Made by a program: the position numbers and the translations under genes. A stretch of 64,000 nucleotides of DNA from Chitinivorax tropicus (lineage in GTDB: Bacteria; Pseudomonadota; Gammaproteobacteria; Burkholderiales; SCOH01): NCBI RefSeq assembly GCF_014202905.1, contig NZ_JACHHY010000001.1, forward strand, positions 186,001-250,000, given 5' to 3'. Positions 15,002 to 22,258 of the stretch are shown one piece after another. The number at the start of each line of letters is the position of its first letter. Position 1 is the first letter of the stretch. The notes beneath the pieces are model-generated. The model saw only the letters and a list, made by a program, of their open reading frames with translations, did not search any database and was not told the DNA's origin.

Positions 15002-15922
15002 ATGGCCAAGAAAGTGGTCACGCTCGCCCATTACTATTGCACACCCGAAATTCAACAGATGGCCGACAAGGTCGGTGACAGCCTGGAGCTGTCGCTGTTT
15101 GCCCGCGATTCACACGCAGACACCATCGTGTTCGCCGGGGTGCGCTTCATGGCTGAGACTGCCAAGATACTCAACCCCCATGCTGAAGTGATCCTGCCTG
15201 ATCGGGGCTCGACCTGTTCGCTGGTCACCCAGACCGATGTTGCCGCCCTCACCGCTTGGCGCAAGCAGCACCCGGATCATGTGCATGTGGCCTATATCAA
15301 TTCCTCCGCCGAGCACAAAGCGGTGGCGGATTGGATCTGTACCAGCCGTAATGTCGATGACCTGATTGCCGACCTATACGCGCAGGGCAAGAAGGTGATC
15401 TTCTCTCCTGATCGCAATATGGGCGCCTATCTGAATTTCCAGTATGGTTACGACATGCCACTGTGGTCAGCGGTCTGCGAGGTGCATGACAAATTCAATG
15501 AAGATGCGTTGAATGCCGGGCTGGCTGAGGTGGCAGACAAGTCTGCCTTCCTGATCGCCCATCCGGAAAGCCCCCTGCCGGTGTTGAAACGGGCGGATTA
15601 TGTCGGCTCGACCTCTGGCATGCTGAACTGGGTCAGACAATTTGCCCAGGCACCCGATTCCGTGATTTTTGTCGCAACTGAGGACGGTATCCTCTACAAC
15701 ATGAAACAGGCGCGGCCCGAGCTGGACATCCGCCAGGCCCCCATCTATGCTGGTTGTCAGTGCAACTCCTGCCCGTACATGAAATTGAACACCATCGAGG
15801 CTGTCAAACGCGCACAACAGGGTGAGGGTATCCGTATCGATTATCTGACCGAAGCGCAGATGGATGCGGCCAGACTGCCCATTGAACGCATGCTGGAATT
15901 CTCCAAGCGCTACTACGCTTGA
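15002..15922 (+). CDS. nadA: Quinolinate synthase
   Basis: 306 residues from ATG at 15002, preceded by an AGGAGG site 8 bases upstream; the open frame runs 34 codons further without support. Motifs are HYYCTPEIQQMAD, FAGVRFMAETAKILNP, VAYINSSAEHKAVADW and YVGSTSGM. The three 4Fe-4S cysteines are visible in STCSLV, AVCEVHDKF and CQCNSCPYMKLN. It condenses iminoaspartate with dihydroxyacetone phosphate in de novo NAD synthesis. It is shorter than E. coli NadA because it lacks about 35 N-terminal residues. The next gene is another NAD enzyme. Confidence 0.94.
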   Translation: MAKKVVTLAHYYCTPEIQQMADKVGDSLELSLFARDSHADTIVFAGVRFMAETAKILNPHAEVILPDRGSTCSLVTQTDVAALTAWRKQHPDHVHVAYINSSAEHKAVADWICTSRNVDDLIADLYAQGKKVIFSPDRNMGAYLNFQYGYDMPLWSAVCEVHDKFNEDALNAGLAEVADKSAFLIAHPESPLPVLKRADYVGSTSGMLNWVRQFAQAPDSVIFVATEDGILYNMKQARPELDIRQAPIYAGCQCNSCPYMKLNTIEAVKRAQQGEGIRIDYLTEAQMDAARLPIERMLEFSKRYYA

Positions 15923-15925
15923 TCC

Positions 15926-15955
15926 GGAAGCGACCTACGGGTCGCTTCCTTGTTT
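15926..15955 (+). terminator. Intrinsic terminator downstream of nadA
   Basis: 10-bp stem (GGAAGCGACC / GGTCGCTTCC) with loop TACG, then TTGTTT. It begins 3 bases after the nadA stop and ends about 30 bases before the NadM-Nudix start, so some readthrough is likely if the two are co-expressed. Confidence 0.8.
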
Positions 15956-15985
15956 CCAACCTACGCATCTTCAGACCTGACTGGC

Positions 15986-17050
15986 ATGGCCCTATTCGAC
16001 TATCTGATTTTTGTTGGCCGTTTCCAGCCCTTTCACCTCGGCCATCTGCAAACGGTTCGCCATGCTTTACGTGAAGCCGCCAAGGTCATCATCATTGTCG
16101 GCTCGGCGCGGGGGGCCCGCACCTTCGAGAATCCGTGGACATTTCAGGAGCGCGAACAACTCATTCGAGCCTGCCTTGCACCGGCAGATCAGCAACGCGT
16201 GTTTGTCGTTGGCATTTCCGATCGGATGTACAACGACCAGCAATGGGTGGGTGAGGTGCAGAGCGCAGTTGACAAGGTCATTGCCGTGGACACCGCCAAC
16301 CTGTCCTCGCGGCCAGCCGAATACCGCATTGGCATGATCAGCAGCAGCCAAGGTCAGGACAACTACTATCTCGAATTCTTTCCACAGTGGCATCAAGTGC
16401 ACACTGCTGAGTTACCTGGCGTTGCCTCGGCTGACATCCGCCACCACTATTTTGACCCGGCGCTTGCCTGCCAGGCCGCCTATGATGCAGAGCGGTTGCC
16501 ACCACCAGTGGATGCCTACCTGCAGCAATTCCGCCAGACCGAGCAATACCGGAATCTGGTCACGGAGTATGCCTATATCCAGGACTACAAGCGCAGCTGG
16601 GCACGTGCGCCCTACCCACCCACCTTTGTCACCGTGGATACCATGGTGGTGTACTCGGGCCATATCCTGCTGGTGCGGCGTCGGACACAGCCCGGCAAAG
16701 GGCTATGGGCATTGCCCGGGGGCTTCGTCGATCAGCAGGAGCGCATCCGGGATGCAGCCATCCGCGAGCTACGCGAGGAAACCAAACTGAAGGTGCCTGC
16801 CCCGGTGCTGGCAGGGTCGATCCGAGCCTCTCGTGTCTTCGACCACCCTAAACGCAGCCTGCGGGGCCGCACCATCACCCATGCCTTTCTGATCGAGCTG
16901 CCACCTACGCAGGATGGGCTGCCCAAAGTCAAAGGGTCAGACGACGCTGACAAAGCCAAATGGGTGCCCCTGTTTGAATTCAGCAGGATGGAAGACCAGC
17001 TGTTCGACGATCACTTCTATATCGTGAACTGGTTTCTGGGGCAGATCTAG
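15986..17050 (+). CDS. Bifunctional nicotinamide-nucleotide adenylyltransferase / Nudix hydrolase
   Basis: 354 residues from ATG at 15986 (MALFDYLIFVGRFQPFHLGH); the frame opens at 15950 inside the nadA terminator, which argues against the longer form. Residues 1-180 are a NadM-type adenylyltransferase (GRFQPFHLGH; ISSSQGQDNYYLEFFPQW). Residues 200-350 carry a Nudix box (GGFVDQQERIRDAAIRELREET). The first domain makes NAD from NMN; the second likely hydrolyses ADP-ribose or related NAD breakdown products. Similar fusions are known in cyanobacteria and some proteobacteria. No strong ribosome site is visible. Confidence 0.88.
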   Translation: MALFDYLIFVGRFQPFHLGHLQTVRHALREAAKVIIIVGSARGARTFENPWTFQEREQLIRACLAPADQQRVFVVGISDRMYNDQQWVGEVQSAVDKVIAVDTANLSSRPAEYRIGMISSSQGQDNYYLEFFPQWHQVHTAELPGVASADIRHHYFDPALACQAAYDAERLPPPVDAYLQQFRQTEQYRNLVTEYAYIQDYKRSWARAPYPPTFVTVDTMVVYSGHILLVRRRTQPGKGLWALPGGFVDQQERIRDAAIRELREETKLKVPAPVLAGSIRASRVFDHPKRSLRGRTITHAFLIELPPTQDGLPKVKGSDDADKAKWVPLFEFSRMEDQLFDDHFYIVNWFLGQI

Positions 17051-17432
17051 ATTCTGTTGACACTGCCTCGATGCAAGCCTTGAAACCTATTTCCTCAAGC
17101 CAGGACTGACTCACGTCGCCCTCGGCTTGCAGATGAATGGGTCAGCCCCGCCTTGCCACACTGCACGCTAATGTAATCCACCCGCCACCCGGGCTCACAG
17201 GGGCGACGATCTGTCTGCCGCTGATCACTACGGCACGGCTGGATCATACCCGGCGGCATGATTCCCACGGTGGAACCGCCAGCCTTGCGGAACAGAACAG
17301 CACTGCCTGTAACGAGGTGGTTGAAATCAGGCCAACAGAACCTAGGATAAATTGAGGCACCCTGACCATCGATGTCAAAACCGAGCAACCTTACAAACGA
17401 TCAAGGTGGGCAAAGCACCCAACGGACACACT
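17051..17432. other. Intergenic region upstream of binding-protein gene
   Basis: 382 bases without a convincing gene. It contains one copy of the 27-base promoter-like block at 17322-17348. The rest shows no terminator or repeat I can support. Confidence 0.5.
17321..17348 (+). promoter_or_regulatory. Promoter-like block, copy 1 of a 27-base repeat
   Basis: TTGAAA at 17321-17326 and TAGGAT at 17343-17348, 16-base spacer containing the core CCAACAGAACC. The 27 bases from 17322 match 19294-19320 with only three differences. It would start transcription near 17355, about 80 bases before the binding-protein ATG. Confidence 0.5.
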
Positions 17433-18206
17433 ATGCCGAATGTCATGTCATTCATTGCAACCATCTGCCTGCTCATCGCGAACTTCGGGCAGGCGTCATA
17501 TGGTAAGGACATTGTCCGGATCGCTGCGGGCGAGTGGCCGCCCTATCTGTCTGAAAACATGCCAGGGCATGGTGTGGCAGCGCAGATCATCACTGATATT
17601 TTCGCTGAGCTTGGTTATCAGGTTGAGTATCGCTTCCTGCCCTGGCCCCGCGCCTTCAAAGAGGCCAAAGCAGGCAATTTCGATGGCACTGCGGTCTGGT
17701 TGAAAAATGACGAACGCCTGGCGGATTTTTATTACTCCAATCCAGTCATTCGGGAAAGGCATGTCCTTTTCCACATGAGAGAATTGCCGTTTTCCTGGGA
17801 AAGCATCCAGGATCTACAAGGGCTGAAGATCGGTGGCATCCTCAATTTCTCTTATGGGGACGAATTCGACAAAGCCGAGAAAAGCGGGAAGATCCATGTA
17901 GACAGGACCAATACAGACGTCCAGAACTTCAGAAAGCTGCTGGCTGGCCGCATCCAGATCTACCCTCAGGAATTGCAGGTTTCCATCAATGTGCTACAGA
18001 CCAATTTCAGCCCAGAGGAGGTCAGCCGCATCACTTATCATGCCAAGCCACTGATGGAAAAAGACAGTTTTCTGCTGCTCTCAAAAAAGATCAAGCGTAA
18101 TCAGGATTTGATCAACCTGTTCAACTACAAATTGGATAGATTGAAAGAAAGTGGCAAATATCAAAAATATTTCCCAAGATCTCAGGAGATCAGCCCCAGT
18201 AAGTAA
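17433..18206 (+). CDS. Periplasmic solute-binding protein (SBP_bac_3 type), orphan
   Basis: 257 residues from ATG at 17433, giving a signal peptide (FIATICLLIANFGQASYG). The body follows the bacterial family-3 binding-protein pattern: VRIAAGEWPPYLSENMPGHG, AAQIITDIFAELGYQVEYRFLPWPRAF and EAKAGNFDGTAVWLKNDERLADFYYSNP. No ABC permease or ATPase gene is nearby, so it may scavenge for a distant transporter or act as a sensor partner. The gene opens with the same promoter-like block as the TonB receptor gene at 19.3 kb. It converges on a second binding protein of the same class. Ligand unknown. Confidence 0.8.
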   Translation: MPNVMSFIATICLLIANFGQASYGKDIVRIAAGEWPPYLSENMPGHGVAAQIITDIFAELGYQVEYRFLPWPRAFKEAKAGNFDGTAVWLKNDERLADFYYSNPVIRERHVLFHMRELPFSWESIQDLQGLKIGGILNFSYGDEFDKAEKSGKIHVDRTNTDVQNFRKLLAGRIQIYPQELQVSINVLQTNFSPEEVSRITYHAKPLMEKDSFLLLSKKIKRNQDLINLFNYKLDRLKESGKYQKYFPRSQEISPSK

Positions 18207-18258
18207 TGGCCGGTTTTCCTGGCCTATGACGAAGCCTACTGACCGAACCTCATCTGCC

Positions 18259-19053
18259 TCATTGAGGCTCCACGTTTTCATATTTGCTATACAGCTGGCT
18301 TTCCTGCTTTTCCCGCATATCCGCCACTGATTGCCAGATTTTCTGGGCCGCCTCAGGCTGGGCTGCGGCAAACTGCTGGCTGAACAACAGAAAATAGTCT
18401 TTTGATTGCAATGGCGGCCCCACTTTTTCAAATAGCTCCGTCTGGCCCATTTTCTTCAGGTAGCTGTCAGCCGATAGCTCCAAGGCTGCGTAGGCATCCA
18501 ATCGTTTCAGCTTGAGCTTGCTGAAATTTTCCGGGTAACCCCGCCCACCTTCATCCACCGCGATGTTTTTCTCCCGCAATTGAGCTGCCATGGTCCAGCC
18601 AGTATTGACGCCAACGGGCAATGTCAGATTGGAGAATTGATTGCCATCCCACATCACCTTGCTGTCCTTGAGGCGATACAGACGATAGCTGATATGCGTC
18701 ACGCGATACCGCCCATCCGGCTGGCCATCTTTCATCGGATAGGCAAATTTCTTGGCGCGATCCTGCGTATAGGAAAAGATGAATGCGCCATCGATCTTGC
18801 CCTCTTCGAGCATTTTCAGCATCCGCAATTGGGGGAGACGTCGTATCTGCACCTGGTAGCCTGCCTGGGTGATGGCATCTCTGACCAACTCGACCGCCAG
18901 CCCAGGTGGTGTGGCAATCATATCCCCCTTGCCCACCAGAAAAGGGGTGGAGTCCACGTCAACATAGACCAGATTGATAGGCTCCATCGCTGACACACCA
19001 ACTGACCACATCAAACCCGCCACCGCCCACGCTTTACTGTGAAATTGCCACAT
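18259..19053 (-). CDS. Periplasmic solute-binding protein (SBP_bac_3-like), orphan
   Basis: 264 residues from ATG at 19053 (a GTG lies one codon upstream). A signal peptide ending at VSAME is followed by a family-3-like core: INLVYVDVDSTPFL, GLAVELVRDAITQAGYQVQIRRLPQLRML and EEGKIDGAFIFSYTQDRAKKFAYP. It shares the fold pattern but little sequence with the convergent gene at 17433. No transporter genes adjoin. It is divergent from the TonB receptor gene across a 303-base region carrying the second promoter-like block. Ligand unknown. Confidence 0.75.
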   Translation of the reverse strand: MWQFHSKAWAVAGLMWSVGVSAMEPINLVYVDVDSTPFLVGKGDMIATPPGLAVELVRDAITQAGYQVQIRRLPQLRMLKMLEEGKIDGAFIFSYTQDRAKKFAYPMKDGQPDGRYRVTHISYRLYRLKDSKVMWDGNQFSNLTLPVGVNTGWTMAAQLREKNIAVDEGGRGYPENFSKLKLKRLDAYAALELSADSYLKKMGQTELFEKVGPPLQSKDYFLLFSQQFAAAQPEAAQKIWQSVADMREKQESQLYSKYENVEPQ

Positions 19054-19356
19054 CACGCTCTCTTGATCTCTGCCATCCGCCAGCTTTATTTATAGTGCAT
19101 CGGCACCGCATCAACATTACCACGATCAAATATCTCAACCCTGGCTGTCACATAGTCAGAACCCGGTGGTGATGCGCAGTGCTGTTGGCATGACATCAGC
19201 ACCCGCTAAGTATTGTGTCTCACGGCAGTGCTTGGGGGCCAGAGCAACCGCTGGTGGATATGACTTCATCGTCAATCGGCTCGGCGTGGGCTATGAATTC
19301 ATGCCAACAGAACCTAGAATCATGCCATGTCCGAATGCGTACAATTGACTGGCAAA
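19054..19356. other. Divergent intergenic region between binding protein and TonB receptor
   Basis: 303 bases without a gene. It contains copy 2 of the promoter-like block. I looked for a Fur-box-like GATAATGATAATC pattern and saw none. Confidence 0.5.
19293..19320 (+). promoter_or_regulatory. Promoter-like block, copy 2 of a 27-base repeat
   Basis: ATGAAT at 19293-19298 and TAGAAT at 19315-19320 (5 of 6 to the -10 consensus), with a 16-base spacer carrying the same CCAACAGAACC core as copy 1. Predicted transcription start near 19327, which makes the ATG at 19357 a better translation start than the one at 19327. Confidence 0.5.
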
Positions 19357-21324
19357 ATGCGACCTCCCACCCATTCACCCCCCTGCCGGCTTCTGCTTTT
19401 ACCCATGCTGGGGTTGGTCTATGCCACCAGCTCCGCGTTGGCAAAGGATAATGCCAATCTATCTGAACAGGATTTCCTGTTCGACCTGCCACCTATTCTG
19501 TCCGCATCCCGCCTGGCACAGCCTTTGGAGCGAACACCTGCTGCCATCACGGTCATTGATCGCGAACAACTGGAGAGCCTGGGAACACGCAATCTACCAG
19601 ATGTGCTGCGCCTGGTACCAGGCATGGTTGTGGGTAGCCTGGATGGCAATCAGATCGCGGCCAGTTACCACGGGCTGGGTGATCAGCATGCCCGCCGTAT
19701 GCAGGTCTTGATCGACGGTCGGCCTGTGTATTCCCCCATGCTGGGTGGAGTGGACTGGGTCGATCTGCCCATCAGCATTCAAGACATCGATCGAATTGAA
19801 GTCGTGCGCGGGCCGGGTGCTGCCACCTATGGTGCCAATGCTTTTCTGGGCGTCATCAGCATTCTGACACGCCATACAGCAGAAACGCTGGGCTGGTCAG
19901 CCAGCACGACCGCTGGTCAATACCAACGCCAGCGTTTCCGCTTTGGTGGACAGGCGGGGGAGGCATTGTATCGATTCACCGCAGAGCGCAATGTTGATCA
20001 TGGTTTTGCACGAATCCGAGACAGTCGCCAGTATCATTATTTCTCGGGCCGGGCGGATATCCGGGTGGGCGAGCTCGATTCGGTCAGCCTCAACATGGGC
20101 GTCGCACAAGGGCATCGAGAGGCCGGCCAGGAAGGCGAAGTGATCAACACGCCACACCATGGGTATCATCAAAGCCAATTTGGACAGCTCCGGTGGCTGC
20201 ACCCTTTTGCTGATGGCAGTGAGCTGAGCATCCAGCTGTACAGCCAAAGCCGGTACGATAGGCAGGAAACCACCACGGTACCACTTGCGTTGGATGCCCT
20301 GCCTCCCCAACCCTATCTGATCGCGACCAATCTTGACGAGGAAACCCGCACTGAGCTTGAAATCCAGCACAGTGTGTCGCCTCATCCCAGTCTGCGCCTT
20401 GCCTGGGGCGGCAGCCTGCGCCATGAGCGGGTACGTGCCACGGGTTATATCTCCGGGCCGAGTAGCCGTGTAAGCAATCAATTGCAACGCCTTTTTGCCG
20501 ATGCCACCTGGCAGCCCAATGCACTATGGTCGGTTCACACCGGGCTGATGATGGAGCGAGATAGACTGGCCGGCAGGAGCACCGCCCCCCGTGTGGCAAT
20601 CAACTACCAACCATGGGCCAGGCACACCTTTCGGGTCAGTGAATCCCACGCCACCCGTAATCCTGCCTTGTTCGAACAACGGGGAGATTTCGGGATCGAT
20701 GTCAACCAGCGACGCATCCGGTTCATCTTGGCAGATGGCACCTTGCAAGCGGAAAAGATCCGCAGCCGCGACATCGGCTATCTCTGGCATTGGCCGGATC
20801 AGCGACTGAATCTGGACATCCGGTTGTTTGACGATCGTATCGATCACTTGGTCAACCTGACCAAGCGGGGCGCCCGGTCAGCACCCCTTTATTTCCGCAA
20901 CGAGGTGGGGATTCGTCTTCGAGGGAGCGACATCCAGCTAGGCTGGTCGCCGTGGCAATGGGCGGATCTACGGATAGGCTATACGCGAGCCTCAACCCGT
21001 GCGCGCTCCGACTCCACGCCCGATGAATTGGTGGAGTCGGTTCCCCATTACACGTTTACCGGCTCGGCCAGCCTTCGCCAAGGCCGTTGGAGTGGCAACC
21101 TGACTTATTTCCGGGTAGGCAAAATGGTATGGATGTGGGATGGTGACCGGGTGGGTGACCTACATCGTTGGGACGCCAGTCTAGGCTACAGCATGCGTCT
21201 TGGCAGGCTGGACGGCAAACTCATGCTGTCCGTGCAGAATCTGACCAACAGCCACTATATGGACTTCTACAAGGAGAATTTTGCAAACCGTACCACTGCC
21301 CTGACCCTCAGCGTGGACTACTGA
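19357..21324 (+). CDS. TonB-dependent outer-membrane receptor
   Basis: 655 residues from ATG at 19357; an ATG at 19327 is in frame but sits at the predicted transcription start. A signal peptide (CRLLLLPMLGLVYATSSALA) is followed by a plug domain (TPAAITVIDREQLESLGTRNLPDVLRLVPGM, VLIDGRPVYSPMLGGVDW, IDRIEVVRGPGAATYGANAFLGVI). A 22-strand-type barrel ends in the aromatic-terminal LTLSVDY expected for outer-membrane insertion. The plug resembles cobalamin/siderophore receptors, but no substrate motif is clear. Its stop overlaps the next start (TGATG), tying it to the binding protein and the GGDEF-EAL gene. Confidence 0.88.
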   Translation: MRPPTHSPPCRLLLLPMLGLVYATSSALAKDNANLSEQDFLFDLPPILSASRLAQPLERTPAAITVIDREQLESLGTRNLPDVLRLVPGMVVGSLDGNQIAASYHGLGDQHARRMQVLIDGRPVYSPMLGGVDWVDLPISIQDIDRIEVVRGPGAATYGANAFLGVISILTRHTAETLGWSASTTAGQYQRQRFRFGGQAGEALYRFTAERNVDHGFARIRDSRQYHYFSGRADIRVGELDSVSLNMGVAQGHREAGQEGEVINTPHHGYHQSQFGQLRWLHPFADGSELSIQLYSQSRYDRQETTTVPLALDALPPQPYLIATNLDEETRTELEIQHSVSPHPSLRLAWGGSLRHERVRATGYISGPSSRVSNQLQRLFADATWQPNALWSVHTGLMMERDRLAGRSTAPRVAINYQPWARHTFRVSESHATRNPALFEQRGDFGIDVNQRRIRFILADGTLQAEKIRSRDIGYLWHWPDQRLNLDIRLFDDRIDHLVNLTKRGARSAPLYFRNEVGIRLRGSDIQLGWSPWQWADLRIGYTRASTRARSDSTPDELVESVPHYTFTGSASLRQGRWSGNLTYFRVGKMVWMWDGDRVGDLHRWDASLGYSMRLGRLDGKLMLSVQNLTNSHYMDFYKENFANRTTALTLSVDY

Positions 21325-22256
21325 TGCGGCCAACCTTGCTTCTTCCGACCGTATTGCTGGCCTGGTTGACGGCATCGGGCTGGGCACTGGCCACGCCCGA
21401 TGTGTTGATTGTCAGCAGTGAGGACAGCCCGCCCTATCAAGAATTGATCCAGACCTTCAGCACCCAGCTGGCTGGACGGGTTGATCAACTGGAAATCAGC
21501 GTTCAATCACAGCAGCAACTCAGCGATTCATTGAGTAAACAGCCACCCAGGTTATTGCTTACCTTGGGCGTCAGCGCGACAGAGCAGGCCATTCAGTCCA
21601 ATCAACGTGTACCACACCTGGCTGTTCTGGTTCCCAGGCTGACCTATGAAAAGCTGCTCAGCAGCAAACCCGCTACAGACCTACGCAATCGCAGTGCCAT
21701 CTATCTCGACCAGCCTCTTGACCGCTTTCTCGGGCTGGCCAGGTTGGTCGTCCCCAATCTGGAGCGTGTCGCCATTCTGAGCAGCATGGACCCTGCGCCA
21801 CCGCGAAAACCTTTGGCCAGCGCTTTGAAAAATCCCCCCGCGCTCGTGGTTGAGCTCATCGAAAGCGAACGGGATATTGTCCCGACCATGCAGCGTGTTT
21901 TGCCAGGCACCCAGGCCCTGCTTGCCATCCCAGACAACAAGGTCTATACCCCACACACGGCGGAGCTGGTCATCCTGACCGCTTATCGCCAGCGCGTGCC
22001 AATCATTGGTTTCTCCAGTACATTCACCCGGGCTGGCGCACTATGTTCCGTATACTCGACACCCAGCCAGATAGGACAGCAAGCAGCAGAAATCGCCAGC
22101 AAGGTCTTGTCTGGCCGGGCTGTGCTGCCCGCCCCGCAGTATCCGCAACACTACACCATCAGCGTCAATGACCGGGTTGCCCGCGCATTGGGCATGGAAA
22201 TCAAGCCTGCCCCCATCTTGTTGGAGCGGCTACATCAGGAACTAGGGGAAAACTGA
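21324..22256 (+). CDS. ABC-type periplasmic substrate-binding protein (PF04392-like)
   Basis: 310 residues. A signal peptide (LLLPTVLLAWLTASGWALA) precedes a two-lobed binding-protein core: DVLIVSSEDSPPYQELIQTF, LLLTLGVSATEQAI, RVAILSSMDPAPPRKP, ALLAIPDNKVYTPHTAELVIL, RVPIIGFSSTFTRAGALCSVYSTPSQIGQQAAEIA. This matches the ABC_sub_bind family rather than the family-3 proteins next door. No permease or ATPase follows. The start overlaps the receptor stop and the stop is 2 bases before the GGDEF-EAL start, so it most likely works as a sensory go-between in the periplasm (inference). Confidence 0.82.
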   Translation: MRPTLLLPTVLLAWLTASGWALATPDVLIVSSEDSPPYQELIQTFSTQLAGRVDQLEISVQSQQQLSDSLSKQPPRLLLTLGVSATEQAIQSNQRVPHLAVLVPRLTYEKLLSSKPATDLRNRSAIYLDQPLDRFLGLARLVVPNLERVAILSSMDPAPPRKPLASALKNPPALVVELIESERDIVPTMQRVLPGTQALLAIPDNKVYTPHTAELVILTAYRQRVPIIGFSSTFTRAGALCSVYSTPSQIGQQAAEIASKVLSGRAVLPAPQYPQHYTISVNDRVARALGMEIKPAPILLERLHQELGEN

Positions 22257-22258
22257 CA

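Noticed and set aside
19054-19356. Fur box before the TonB receptor
   Set aside because: No stretch resembles the GATAATGATAATC pattern, so iron control is not supported.
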